A DNA stretch of 64,000 nt, from contig CASIAP010000006.1 in NCBI GenBank assembly GCA_949372645.1, positions 1-64,000 of the forward strand, given 5' to 3'. The position numbers and the translations under genes are program-made. Position 1 is the first letter of the stretch, and every line of letters starts with the position of its first letter. This DNA is from Candidatus Poseidoniaceae archaeon (GTDB lineage: Archaea > Thermoplasmatota > Poseidoniia > Poseidoniales > Poseidoniaceae). Positions 26,855-35,048 of the stretch are shown here, piece after piece. Under the pieces are notes generated by a model. That model did not search any database. It was not told where the DNA came from and worked only from the letters and a program-made list of their open reading frames with translations.

Positions 26855-28489
26855 CTATTCAATCAAGATATGCAATGAATCACTCGACCATTGTCCGTCT
26901 CGATCACAGATTCGTAATTCAAAACTATGACTCCCACGAGGGATTCGGACACGAACCTTTGCAGAAGATGCGATTTCTTTACCACTGCTCTCAATCCAAG
27001 ACCAAGTGTGAATACGCTCTTGTGGATCAAACGAGTTCGAACCATCAAGCGTAATAATTGCGGAACCATCGGCATCAGCTTTGAGATGTTGATCTTCACC
27101 AGAAACTGCCCGAGGTACTATGACTTCTCCAATTTCAGTATTCAATTCTTCCAACAGGTCTTCGGAAGGTAAAAGCGCCATTTGGGTAATTGCATCATCA
27201 AGTTCAGCAAGTAAGACCTCTGTGTCAATATCAAGTGCTCCATCTTCACTCGCTTGCTGTGATTCTCCAAAGTCACCATCTAAGGCATCATGCAATGCAT
27301 CCAAACCAACATCGGCAGGCTGTGTGTTCTGCATTGATTCCAGTTCATCCTCGGAAAAGAAAGAGTTCATCTCATCGTCTACTCTATAGAGCTCTTCGGC
27401 AGATAATTGGATCGTCTCTTCAGTCTTTTCAAACCACAAAGTGAGCTCTGATTCATCGATTTCGATAACTTCTTCATTGAAAGAAAAGCCCCCAATCGGC
27501 TCTATGTCGGTCCAATCATTCTGATCTTCACCAGCAAAGAGACACACTGAACCATCTCGAGATGCTTCTAAAAAGTGCGGCATTCCTTGATGTTCAATCT
27601 TCCATTCACGCCCATTCACATCAAGTCCATAGATGTAAAACCAAGACGAGGCTGCAATGCATCCATTTCGGAAAAGGAGATTTTGGATAGGATAGCTGGA
27701 TGTGATTCGAGGCTCGAAAGTGTAGGATGGTTGCCCGGGAAAATACTCAGTGACTTGGCCGTTATCAAATCCGCAGAAGAGGCCTTTTTCCGCTGGTATC
27801 GCATGCAGCAATCGACTTTTGAGTTCATCACGATAAATCAAGACATTTTGTTTAAGATCCCAAATTTCTATTTCGAGAACCTCTTCATCACCCGAGACAA
27901 GTGCATACCCTTCTCTTCCAATGACAAGATTCTGACTGGCATCCGAACCGAGGCATGTGATCGACTCACCTGTGTCTCCACGTATTGGTCTTGACCAAAC
28001 AGTCATACCATTCTGGAGTGCTTGAACTTGCCCACTTTCATGTGCGAGAATCAAGTATTCGCCAATGGCTATGCAGCGTAGAATATCTTTGAATTCACCG
28101 TGTAATTCGATGGATTTTCCGTCATAGCCAAACATTTGCAATCGCCCTAAACCATCAATGATCGCCAGTTGTGATGGTAATTGATGCAATCCAAACCCAC
28201 CGGCTCCAATTTCAATCTGCCAAAGTGGCGTACCTTCAAGATTTAAGCAAGTAAGACCATATTCATCATCCAGAACAAAAACCTGATTACCACGTATGAT
28301 TGCTTTCCGAATCAATGCTGGAGCTTGCCATGAAGTCGAGGGTTTGAGGAGTCCATCCGAATTCTGGGCGATGAAGAGTTTACCGCCTGCTTCTGCCCAA
28401 ACTGCGACATCACCGCTCATGGAGATCGCTAAAGCACTCACCTTTGCTTCAGGTTTGAAGGCGATGTGCACCGAATGGGTACTGAGCAT
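26855..28489 (-). CDS. Beta-propeller protein with acidic linker and PKD-like C-terminal domain
   Basis: The 544-residue product has three parts. Residues 1-330 contain repeated strands of a WD40/PQQ-like propeller (VSALAISMSGDVAVWAEAGG; NQVFVLDDEYGLTCLNLEG). Residues about 340-450 are highly acidic and probably disordered, with helical stretches. Residues about 455-544 resemble a PKD/Ig-like domain (ITLDGSNSFDPQERIHTWSW; HSFELRICDRDG). No signal peptide or membrane helix is visible, so the PKD-like domain, usually extracellular, would be intracellular here, which is odd. I do not recognise an established family. Confidence 0.6.
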   Translation of the reverse strand: MLSTHSVHIAFKPEAKVSALAISMSGDVAVWAEAGGKLFIAQNSDGLLKPSTSWQAPALIRKAIIRGNQVFVLDDEYGLTCLNLEGTPLWQIEIGAGGFGLHQLPSQLAIIDGLGRLQMFGYDGKSIELHGEFKDILRCIAIGEYLILAHESGQVQALQNGMTVWSRPIRGDTGESITCLGSDASQNLVIGREGYALVSGDEEVLEIEIWDLKQNVLIYRDELKSRLLHAIPAEKGLFCGFDNGQVTEYFPGQPSYTFEPRITSSYPIQNLLFRNGCIAASSWFYIYGLDVNGREWKIEHQGMPHFLEASRDGSVCLFAGEDQNDWTDIEPIGGFSFNEEVIEIDESELTLWFEKTEETIQLSAEELYRVDDEMNSFFSEDELESMQNTQPADVGLDALHDALDGDFGESQQASEDGALDIDTEVLLAELDDAITQMALLPSEDLLEELNTEIGEVIVPRAVSGEDQHLKADADGSAIITLDGSNSFDPQERIHTWSWIESSGKEIASSAKVRVRIPRGSHSFELRICDRDGQWSSDSLHILIE

Positions 28490-28544
28490 GTATCGTTGAG
28501 GTCCCTACCTCAATTAACCTCATCCCTTGTTTGAGTGAGAGGAC

Positions 28545-28934
28545 TCATTCGAACCAAGAGGTCTTGTCGGGGTATGAAGAGAAGAGACGTAGAGCATTGA
28601 TATGCTGCCATAGAGATCTTTTTTCACCTACACGGTCATGTCGTTCAAGTAAAAATTCAGAAATAAGATCTGGATCAAGATTTGTAGATAATTCCACGAT
28701 GCGATCCATCGCCACAATTCCTAATGCATGGCACATTAAATCCTCAACTATTTCTGTAGGAGCACTGGAATAGATGACATCAAATTCTCTCAATCGGTCT
28801 CGAATGAGGGGGACTGAGGAATCTTCAGCAAGCTGTATCAAGTTTTTTCGTAATGAACGTTGAAGCGAATGGCGAACAACTTTGGATTTGAGACCTAATT
28901 CTCCAAAGCGAAGAATTCAGGATTGTTGTGCCAT
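28545..28934 (-). pseudogene. ThiI N-terminal-domain-like fragment with in-frame TGA
   Basis: Read from ATG 28934, ten bases past purF, the frame gives MAQQS, a TGA at 28917-28919, then ILRFGELGLKSKVVRHSLQRS and about 100 more residues ending at 28545. The stretch after the stop looks like the N-terminal ferredoxin-like domain of the tRNA 4-thiouridine enzyme ThiI (RYGEiaLKgk pattern). Nothing of the THUMP or sulfurtransferase domains follows. It may be a decayed gene, an error at one base, or a short protein starting at ATT 28916 or TTG 28841. The reading is from memory of the family. Confidence 0.45.
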
Positions 28935-28943
28935 TGAAAAGCC

Positions 28944-30485
28944 TCAATCAGCTGTATCGTTGTGCATATCCACGATTTCATCATCTTCACTGGATTCTTC
29001 TTTCGCCGTGTCATTGCGAGAGTTGAACAGTTGTTCGAGATACGCATCGTCAATATCACCAGTGATGTATTCACCATTGAAACAACTGGTATCAAACCGA
29101 TTTGGAGGATGGTCACCAATTGAGGTTGCTTCAATCAAATCTTCAAGTGTTTGGTAAAAGAGTCGATCGCTCCCAATGATGGTGTTGATTTCGTCAATAC
29201 TTTTCCCATTTGCAATAAATTCAGTGATTGCTGGCATATCAATTCCGTAGACATTCGGATGGCGAACAGGAGGAGCTGCAGAAGCGAAGTAGACTTTCTT
29301 AGCACCGACATCTCGTGCCATTTCAATGATTTGGGCACTGGTTGTACCACGGACAATAGAATCGTCCACAAGAAGAATATTTTTACCCGAAAACTCGTGC
29401 TCAATTGCATTCAATTTACGTCGAACTGATTTTTCTCTTAACGCTTGACCTGGCATGATAAAGGTTCGACCAACATATCGGTTCTTGACAAAACCTTCAC
29501 GATAAGGCACGTCTAATGCATCGGCCATTTGAAGAGCTGCAATTCGACCTGAGTCAGGCACTGGAATAACTGCATCGATGTCATGGTCTGGCCATTGTTC
29601 GAGAATACGTTTTGCTAAGATGTCGCCCTGATTTAATCGAGCATGATAAACAGAAATTCCATCGATGACCGAATCTGGACGAGCGAAGTACACATGTTCA
29701 AAGATACACGGTGAGGCTTCAACTTCCTCAGCGCATTGACGATGGAATAAATGGCCGGATGTCGAAATGAATACCGCTTCACCCGGTTGGACATCACGAA
29801 CGACTTCAAAGCCAAGAGCTGTTATGGCAACCGATTCACTGGCAACCATCCATTCTGTTTGATCACCAATTTCTCGCTTTCCAAAAATCAGTGGACGAAT
29901 TCCGTGAGGGTCACGAAATGCCAATAAACCATAGCCCGAAATAATTGAGACACAGGCGTAACTTCCTTTGACACGCTTATGGAGATTGGTCACGGCGCCA
30001 AAAACAGATTCAATATCAAGGTGGGGTGCACCTTCAATAGAGAGATTCGAGGAATGAGAAGTGAGTTCGACTGCAAGCATATTGAGTAATAATTCTGAAT
30101 CACTCGAAGTGTTCATGTGGCGATGATGATTATCTGTGAGCTGAACTTGAAGTTCTGAGGCATTCGTCAAGTTCCCATTGTGGGCAAGGCCAAGCCCATA
30201 GGGTGAATTGACATAAAACGGCTGAGCTTCAGAACGAGAAGATGATCCTGCAGTAGGATATCGAACATGCCCAATTCCAATGTGACCCTGCAATCGGCGC
30301 ATGTGACGGGTGTAAAAAATATCTGAAACAAGACCTTTTGACTTTCGCAATCGGAATTGACCGTCAAAATCAGTCATGATACCAGCAGCATCTTGACCAC
30401 GATGCTGAAGAACGGTCAAACCGTCATAAATCAATTGATTGACATGGACATTGTTACGCCCAACGATTCCAATGATACCACACAT
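28944..30485 (-). CDS. purF: Amidophosphoribosyltransferase
   Basis: Catalyses the first step of purine synthesis: PRPP plus glutamine gives phosphoribosylamine. The 513-residue product starts MCGIIGIVG, with Cys2 as the N-terminal nucleophile after removal of Met. The glutaminase domain has [11 protein letters not shown] and [23 protein letters not shown]. The phosphoribosyltransferase domain has [15 protein letters not shown] near 365-379. The acidic C-terminal tail ([10 protein letters not shown]) is an extension. It follows rpl37e on the same strand with a 70-bp gap. Confidence 0.95.
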   Translation of the reverse strand: MCGIIGIVGRNNVHVNQLIYDGLTVLQHRGQDAAGIMTDFDGQFRLRKSKGLVSDIFYTRHMRRLQGHIGIGHVRYPTAGSSSRSEAQPFYVNSPYGLGLAHNGNLTNASELQVQLTDNHHRHMNTSSDSELLLNMLAVELTSHSSNLSIEGAPHLDIESVFGAVTNLHKRVKGSYACVSIISGYGLLAFRDPHGIRPLIFGKREIGDQTEWMVASESVAITALGFEVVRDVQPGEAVFISTSGHLFHRQCAEEVEASPCIFEHVYFARPDSVIDGISVYHARLNQGDILAKRILEQWPDHDIDAVIPVPDSGRIAALQMADALDVPYREGFVKNRYVGRTFIMPGQALREKSVRRKLNAIEHEFSGKNILLVDDSIVRGTTSAQIIEMARDVGAKKVYFASAAPPVRHPNVYGIDMPAITEFIANGKSIDEINTIIGSDRLFYQTLEDLIEATSIGDHPPNRFDTSCFNGEYITGDIDDAYLEQLFNSRNDTAKEESSEDDEIVDMHNDTAD

Positions 30486-30555
30486 TGCTTTGCCTCAACT
30501 CCATCGAGTGCTTGACACTTTGTAGCCATTGCGGCTGAGAAGCATATCCTGAGCC

Positions 30556-30735
30556 TCAAGCCTTAGGACGATGGGATTTCTTAGCCCAGTTGAATTTACG
30601 AATACGAGCGGTTTCTCCGTATCCACATGATGCGCAGACGGACTTTTGCTTGTGATATGCATTGCGGCCACAGCGGCGGCAACGAATGTGGGTTGTCTTT
30701 TGACGTTTACCCATGGATGGCGTACCTTTCGACAT
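30556..30735 (-). CDS. rpl37e: 50S ribosomal protein L37e
   Basis: The 59-residue protein, from ATG 30735 to TGA at 30556-30558, is [15 protein letters not shown], then a zinc ribbon with CRRC (residues 19-22) and CASC (34-37), then [17 protein letters not shown]. This is the typical L37e sequence and binds 23S rRNA with one zinc ion. A different, longer frame over the same bases (30495-30743) is a shadow. AGGTG lies shortly before the ATG. Ribosomal-protein and purine genes in one direction suggest growth-linked expression. Confidence 0.93.
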   Translation of the reverse strand: MSKGTPSMGKRQKTTHIRCRRCGRNAYHKQKSVCASCGYGETARIRKFNWAKKSHRPKA

Positions 30736-30813
30736 AGAAACACCTGTATAACCGGCCCACCAACAACCCCCTTATCAAACCGACGGCGAAGGTATTCGCT
30801 ACGGTACAGAAAA

Positions 30814-31290
30814 TTATTCTTCTTCTAACACAAAGTTACTTCGTGGTTTTTGAGACGTAATAGCCGAAAATGTCACACCTACGCCTACACTTACTGCCAT
30901 AAGAATGGCCCCTGATGATACAAACATGTGAACGATGTTGTAGATGGTTTGGGCACGAACCGAACCATTATTCTCCAACAACATTGAACCTTGCCCGATA
31001 AAGAGCACTGTCGCTAATACCCCCAATGCGGTAGCCAATACCATACCTACTAAAGGCGCCAAAGGACGATTTCGAGATTCACCATAAAAGAAGAGATTTC
31101 CGAGTAAAAATAACGAACAGAGTGTATAGGCAGTTAAGGTAGCATTGGCGAAACGAGTAAACGAAACTCCGGAATCAATACCTTTGAAGTCACCTGCCAA
31201 GGTCACCTCAATGGCCAGAATGAGCAAAGGAGGGAGGAAGAAGGCGAGAAGCATCATTCTCCAAGTGAATACAAGATTTGATTCCTTCAT
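30814..31290 (-). CDS. Four-helix membrane protein of unknown function
   Basis: A 158-residue hydrophobic protein with four predicted transmembrane helices (about 10-32, 45-68, 80-100, 118-142) and an acidic end. The start ATG overlaps the stop of the upstream gene (31287-31290, ATGA), so it is translationally coupled to it. The pair may form one membrane complex. No family recognised. Confidence 0.6.
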   Translation of the reverse strand: MKESNLVFTWRMMLLAFFLPPLLILAIEVTLAGDFKGIDSGVSFTRFANATLTAYTLCSLFLLGNLFFYGESRNRPLAPLVGMVLATALGVLATVLFIGQGSMLLENNGSVRAQTIYNIVHMFVSSGAILMAVSVGVGVTFSAITSQKPRSNFVLEEE

Positions 31291-32108
31291 TCTTGTTCAC
31301 CACCTATATGTGTTGCAATGAGCTTTGATACTTGCTTGAGTTCTGAATCGGTTGGAGGAGATATTGATTTGGGTTCGGCTAAATTACGTTCATAGCCATA
31401 AATCACCAATGCAAATACGAGTATGGATAGGAGACTTCCAACCGCAATTCCAGCGAGGTCTGCGACAGCGAGCCAGAGATGTTGACGGAATTCTTCTCCA
31501 GAGACTAAAGGACCATCAATATATAACCCCAAAAGAAGAAGACTAAAGGAGAGTCCAGATAAGATAAACATGGTATTTGATTCTGATTTACGTTGATCAC
31601 CAATCATTAGCAAAGTTACCGCAGAACATGAAGCAAGGCAAGAGATCAGTAAAATGAATGTTGGCCAAAAGACATACCAGTATGGATTCACTACATTGAG
31701 AGAGAGTTGTGGGGTAAGAATCCACCAATGCATACCTGCCAACCAAACAAAACCGACAATGGCCATTAAAACACCAATTTTCCGATCACTCCGAGGTAAC
31801 TTCCCAACAGGGACATTTCCAGAAAAGGAAATGAGGTAAATCCCGAAGATGAGCATAGTACAAGGGCCAATAATTGCGCCAAGTAAATGACCTGCTGCCG
31901 ACGATGGGGAGGAGGGGACGGTCCAAGGGCTCAAACAAATTAGAATGATTCCAGAAAAGGCCAAAGAACGTCCACGCAAAGTAGAAACTGTAGCGGTGGA
32001 GGAATGAGAGTGCCAAAGCCCCAATGGCACCATGGACACGGGTATCCAAAACAGTAAGAGCGCTTGGAGCATCTCGTCCATGTCCCTGCTAAAGTCCCGA
32101 ATGTTCAT
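31287..32108 (-). CDS. Polytopic membrane protein of unknown function
   Basis: From ATG 32108 (MNIRDFSRDMDEM) the product has 273 residues with about seven hydrophobic segments and a charged C-terminus (SELKQVSKLI). The open frame reaches 32450, but the extra 114 residues lie antisense to rpl44e and look non-coding, so I reject them. A heme-copper-like or cytochrome family is not evident; conserved His residues are few. Coupled by a four-base overlap to the next small membrane protein. Confidence 0.65.
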   Translation of the reverse strand: MNIRDFSRDMDEMLQALLLFWIPVSMVPLGLWHSHSSTATVSTLRGRSLAFSGIILICLSPWTVPSSPSSAAGHLLGAIIGPCTMLIFGIYLISFSGNVPVGKLPRSDRKIGVLMAIVGFVWLAGMHWWILTPQLSLNVVNPYWYVFWPTFILLISCLASCSAVTLLMIGDQRKSESNTMFILSGLSFSLLLLGLYIDGPLVSGEEFRQHLWLAVADLAGIAVGSLLSILVFALVIYGYERNLAEPKSISPPTDSELKQVSKLIATHIGGEQE

Positions 32109-32170
32109 TATATCTCCCCTTGTTTTACTCGCAGTGTAGCGAAACTTGCTTGCGATTGAATGCGGCACTC

Positions 32171-32178
32171 CTAAATAC
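32171..32178 (+). promoter_or_regulatory. TATA-box candidate for the rpl44e operon
   Basis: CTAAATAC lies 36-43 bases before the ATG at 32214. AAGGTG at 32204-32209 would be the ribosome-binding site. Position suits an archaeal promoter with a leader of about ten bases. Found by eye. Confidence 0.35.
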
Positions 32179-32213
32179 CCGTCTCTTGTGGGCCGATTGC
32201 TCAAGGTGCTATC

Positions 32214-32498
32214 ATGGTCAAAATGCCACGTCAAGTCAAGCGTTACAGTCCATCGGCTGGTAAGCATACAATGCATACAATTGAGCGAGTGAAGAAGAAG
32301 CGAGCTTCTGAACTTCGCTGGGGTCAACGACGTTTCCGCCGTGTTATGGCTGGATACCGTGGTTTCCCTCGTCCAAAGCCTGAAGGTCGTGAGAAGCCTA
32401 CCAAGCGAGTGAACATTCTTTACCGTTGCACAGAAACTGGCAAAGCACATTATGCACCTTGCCAGCGTGCTAAGAAATTCGAATTAATCGACAAGTGA
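32214..32498 (+). CDS. rpl44e: 50S ribosomal protein L44e, zinc cysteines mostly lost
   Basis: The 94-residue product matches L44e (MPRQVKRY, SELRWGQRRFRRV, GFPRPKPEGREKPTKRV, AKKFELIDK). L44e normally has two CxxC pairs that hold zinc. Here the first pair is Ser12 and Ala15 (YSPSAGKHT), and in the second only Cys72 remains, with Thr75 (RCTETGKAH); one extra Cys83 follows. Zinc binding is therefore unlikely. It opens the cluster rpl44e-rps27e-aif2a-nop10-PAC2, an order widely kept in archaea. Confidence 0.93.
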   Translation: MVKMPRQVKRYSPSAGKHTMHTIERVKKKRASELRWGQRRFRRVMAGYRGFPRPKPEGREKPTKRVNILYRCTETGKAHYAPCQRAKKFELIDK

Positions 32499-32508
32499 GT
32501 TGACACCT

Positions 32509-32679
32509 ATGGCAAAAAATTTCCTTAATGTATCCTGCAAAGATTGCAGCAACGAAACTACAATTTTCTCTCGTGCAACCTCCGTTATTTCTTGCGGTGT
32601 TTGCGGAGCAACCCTTACCAGCCCATCCGGCGGAAAGGCCGACTTGATCGGATGCACAGTTGTTGAAGCACTTGAATGA
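32509..32679 (+). CDS. rps27e: 30S ribosomal protein S27e
   Basis: A 56-residue zinc-ribbon ribosomal protein. CKDC at 10-13 and CGVCG at 29-33 form the zinc site, and GGKADLIGCTVVEALE is the usual ending. Its usual place, between rpl44e and aIF2-alpha, confirms it. The ORF is under 60 residues and easily missed. Unlike its neighbour L44e it keeps all four zinc ligands. Confidence 0.94.
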   Translation: MAKNFLNVSCKDCSNETTIFSRATSVISCGVCGATLTSPSGGKADLIGCTVVEALE

Positions 32680-32694
32680 GGAGGCAGAGCCTCC

Positions 32695-33480
32695 ATGTCT
32701 GAAAAAACAAATACGCCAAATGAAGGCGAACTTGTTGTTGTGAGTGTTACAACTGTCAAACAAAACGGTTGTTATGTTAAACTCGATGAATTTGAAGGTG
32801 TTGAAGGTTTTATTTTCATTGGTGAAATCGCCAGTGGATGGGTAAAGAACATTCGAGTCTTTGTTCGTGAAGGGCAACGCCTCATCTGTAAAGTCATGAG
32901 AACCCGTAAAGACGGGACTTCACTTGAACTTTCACTCAAATCCGTTTCTGAAGAACGCCGAAGAGAGCGCCTTCAAGAATGGAAGAATGAACAACGTGCT
33001 CACCAATTACTCAAGGTGTTGGGAGATAAAGTCGGTTGGACGGAAGATGATGTCAAATCATCTGGTGAAGAGCTAATCGAGGCGTATGGCGGACTTTATA
33101 CTGCATTTGAAGAAGCTGCCATGAATGAAGGTTCGCTCGTTGATGCTGGCTTTGAAGGTGAATGGCTGAAGACATTCATCGAAATAGCTGTTGAAAATGT
33201 TATTCCTGCATTCGTCGAAATTCGAGGGGTCCTTACTTTAAGCATTAACGGCATTAATGGAGTTGAAGTTATTCAAAAGGCACTTCTCGCCGCTGAGGCT
33301 TTATCCTCTATAGAAGAAGAAATTGAAGTGACTTGCCACTATAATGGCGCACCTGAATACCGCATCGAATTGAAAGCGCCGGACTTCAAAACTGCTGAAT
33401 CCATATGGGAGAATGCTACAAAAGCAACTCTAGATCATGTTCTGGCCGCTGGCGGAGAAGCCACTTCATACCGTGAATGA
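32695..33480 (+). CDS. eif2a: Translation initiation factor aIF2, alpha subunit
   Basis: Part of the aIF2 trimer that brings initiator Met-tRNA to the small ribosomal subunit. The 261-residue protein has an S1 domain at about 10-85 (GCYVKLDEFEGVEGFIFIGEIASGWVKNI), a helical middle domain, and an alpha-beta C-terminal domain from about 180 that binds the gamma subunit. It follows rps27e by 15 bp with AGGAGGC before the ATG. An N-terminal acidic extension of about ten residues is modest. Confidence 0.93.
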   Translation: MSEKTNTPNEGELVVVSVTTVKQNGCYVKLDEFEGVEGFIFIGEIASGWVKNIRVFVREGQRLICKVMRTRKDGTSLELSLKSVSEERRRERLQEWKNEQRAHQLLKVLGDKVGWTEDDVKSSGEELIEAYGGLYTAFEEAAMNEGSLVDAGFEGEWLKTFIEIAVENVIPAFVEIRGVLTLSINGINGVEVIQKALLAAEALSSIEEEIEVTCHYNGAPEYRIELKAPDFKTAESIWENATKATLDHVLAAGGEATSYRE

Positions 33481-33518
33481 GGCGTTGACTCATAAACGTG
33501 AATCTTACAGGTGATATT

Positions 33519-33764
33519 ATGGCACGACAACTGTTACAACAATGTCTCGAGTGTGAGGCATGGACTTTAGCGACTACATGCCCTTCTTGCGGAGCAAAAG
33601 CACAGGCTGCTGCCCCCCTCAAATGGTCTCCTGAAGATCATCGAGCAGGAATTCGAAGGAAAATGTACAATGTTGAAGATCCCGCTTGGGCAAAATCGCT
33701 TGCAACTTTACCTTCACTTGATGAGATGAAAGCAACTCAACTCGCTGCTGAAGAAGAAGAGTGA
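33519..33764 (+). CDS. nop10: H/ACA ribonucleoprotein component Nop10, with C-terminal extension
   Basis: Nop10 binds Cbf5 and guides tRNA/rRNA pseudouridylation. From ATG 33519 the 81-residue product has a zinc ribbon with Cys9, Cys12, Cys21 and Cys24 and the family segment PLKWSPEDHRAGIRRKM. GGTGAT at 33510-33515 precedes this ATG, so the frame's earlier GTG at 33498 is rejected. Archaeal Nop10 is usually near 55-60 residues; the extra acidic end (EAEEE-like) is unexplained. It is part of the conserved translation cluster. Confidence 0.9.
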   Translation: MARQLLQQCLECEAWTLATTCPSCGAKAQAAAPLKWSPEDHRAGIRRKMYNVEDPAWAKSLATLPSLDEMKATQLAAEEEE

Positions 33765-33794
33765 TGCGTTTCCCGCAACCCTTCACAATTCAAC

Positions 33795-33810
33795 TTTTTT
33801 TCTTGTTTTT
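33795..33810 (+). terminator. T-rich terminator after nop10
   Basis: Seven T, then CTTG, then five T begin 31 bases past the nop10 stop. Archaeal RNA polymerase commonly stops in such T-runs without a stem. This would separate the translation genes from the PAC2 gene. Confidence 0.5.
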
Positions 33811-33820
33811 AATGTCAAAC

Positions 33821-33826
33821 ATTATA
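33821..33826 (+). promoter_or_regulatory. TATA-like site for the PAC2-family gene
   Basis: ATTATA lies 27-32 bases before the ATG at 33853, which would give a nearly leaderless transcript. It follows the T-run at 33795-33810. Weak, by eye only. Confidence 0.25.
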
Positions 33827-33852
33827 GCGCGGCGGAAGACGATATCCCCTAT

Positions 33853-34608
33853 ATGGGATTACATATTGAATGGAGAGGCTCTCATTCAGAACTCGGTGAA
33901 CATGAGATCATGTTCTTTGCACTGCCTGGCGTAGGGAATGTCGGGAAGGTTGCAATTGAAGGAATCAACACCTCTCATATCTGCCATGAAGTTGCTCGCC
34001 TCCACCATACCGCATTGCCACCATTGGCGATACTCGATGAAGATGGGCTACTCGCACCACCACACCTTACGCTATCCGCTATAGAATCAGTTACTGGGAA
34101 AAGGGTTCTTTCATTAACTGGAACCTCGCAACCGTTGGAACCTGAACATCAAGGAACGATGGCACGAGAAATTCTACAATGGCTCGAGCTGCAGGGCGTA
34201 AAGTCACTCTATGTATTAGCAGGACTCATGGACGAACCAACTCGAAAAGAAGCCTTTGTTGTGGCCTCAAACGCTTCACATCGTATCGACTTGGAGGCAC
34301 TCGGTGTTGATGTTCGAAGAGATGAGCCGAAATCTGGTGCAATCGGTTTAGCTGCACTGGTTGCATCCAATGGACCATTGTTCAACATCAATTCTGCTTG
34401 TGCAATTGCAACAACCGTGGGGTCAAGTGGAGATGTCTTTGCTTCGCAACGTCTTCTTGAATCACTGGATAGATGGTTTGACCTTGGAATCGCTTTACCA
34501 AGTGACATTCAATCGAAACTTACGGAGAAGTTATCTGCTCTAGCACCAGGAAGTTCACCTGATTATGTAAATGAATTAACAGAGTCTCCAGATCAGTTCT
34601 ATATGTGA
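33853..34608 (+). CDS. PAC2-family proteasome assembly chaperone
   Basis: A 251-residue PAC2 (PbaA/PbaB-type) protein. The start has FFALPGVGNVGKVAIEGI, the family's GxGxVGxxa turn, and the core continues with YVLAGLMDEPTRKE and GAIGLAALVASNGPL. In archaea such proteins help build or escort the 20S proteasome. Its place after nop10 is conserved. A ubiquitin-like protein gene lies 240 bp downstream, with a tRNA between. Confidence 0.83.
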   Translation: MGLHIEWRGSHSELGEHEIMFFALPGVGNVGKVAIEGINTSHICHEVARLHHTALPPLAILDEDGLLAPPHLTLSAIESVTGKRVLSLTGTSQPLEPEHQGTMAREILQWLELQGVKSLYVLAGLMDEPTRKEAFVVASNASHRIDLEALGVDVRRDEPKSGAIGLAALVASNGPLFNINSACAIATTVGSSGDVFASQRLLESLDRWFDLGIALPSDIQSKLTEKLSALAPGSSPDYVNELTESPDQFYM

Positions 34609-34709
34609 ACCGTTGATTTCGCTAAGAGCTCAGATTAAACTTCACGACAGGATACTGGCTACTGACCTTAGCCATAGATGTGAGGAAACACCCCGAATGA
34701 AGAGAAAGG

Positions 34710-34792
34710 CGCCGAGAGAGAGATTTGAACTCTCGCGTCCAAGGGACAGTGGATTTCGAATCCACCGCAATACCGGGCTATGCGATCTCGGC
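34710..34792 (-). tRNA. tRNA-Ser(CGA)
   Basis: Reading the minus strand from 34792, the acceptor stem GCCGAGA (34786-34792) pairs with TCTCGGC (34711-34717). The T arm has GAGAG-TTCAAAT-CTCTC. The anticodon stem GTGGA/TCCAC encloses loop TTCGAAA, anticodon CGA at 34756-34758, reading UCG. The long variable arm between the anticodon and T arms marks a class II tRNA, as for serine. The discriminator is G at 34710, and CC follows without a full encoded CCA. No intron. Confidence 0.92.
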
Positions 34793-34847
34793 CGCAGATG
34801 TCGGGTTTAGCGCCACCGTGATAAGCATGGTGTTGCCTCGTAGTTGT

Positions 34848-35048
34848 ATGGAGATACACCTCAAAGGGCGTGACTATGATGTCAAAGTAGAGATCGATGG
34901 TGAGAGAACAGTCCGTAAGGCGTTGCTAGAGGCTGGAATTCTTCCTTCGACTGTGATTGTGAGTTATGATGGAACCATTCTCCCACACGCAACAGTACTT
35001 TCCAAATCAGTAAAACTCTTGGTAACCACCATTTCCTCCGGCGGTTAA
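34848..35048 (+). CDS. Ubiquitin-like protein (ThiS/MoaD/SAMP type) ending in Gly-Gly
   Basis: A 66-residue protein with alternating strands and one helix of a beta-grasp fold: MEIHLKGRDYDVKVEIDG, RKALLEAGILPSTVIVSYDG, then TTISSGG at the end. The terminal diglycine is the site for adenylation by an E1-like enzyme. From family knowledge such proteins act as sulfur carriers for tRNA thiolation, thiamine or molybdopterin, or as protein modifiers (SAMPs). Which role applies is open. The frame extends upstream to 34725 across the tRNA, so I place the start at ATG 34848; ATG 34827 is an alternative. The convergent nuclease gene overlaps its last four bases. Confidence 0.8.
   Translation: MEIHLKGRDYDVKVEIDGERTVRKALLEAGILPSTVIVSYDGTILPHATVLSKSVKLLVTTISSGG

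Noticed and set aside
28917-28919. Selenocysteine at the in-frame TGA
   Set aside because: No selenocysteine insertion element was recognised, the residue is not a known Sec site in ThiI, and a nonsense change or error is simpler.
30495-30743. 82-residue minus-strand frame over rpl37e
   Set aside because: It is out of frame with the clear L37e sequence at 30556-30735.
32109-32450. N-terminal extension of the membrane protein at 31287-32108
   Set aside because: It is antisense to rpl44e and has no membrane-protein character; ATG 32108 is better.
34725-34847. Upstream extension of the ubiquitin-like protein
   Set aside because: It crosses tRNA-Ser and does not match the beta-grasp family.
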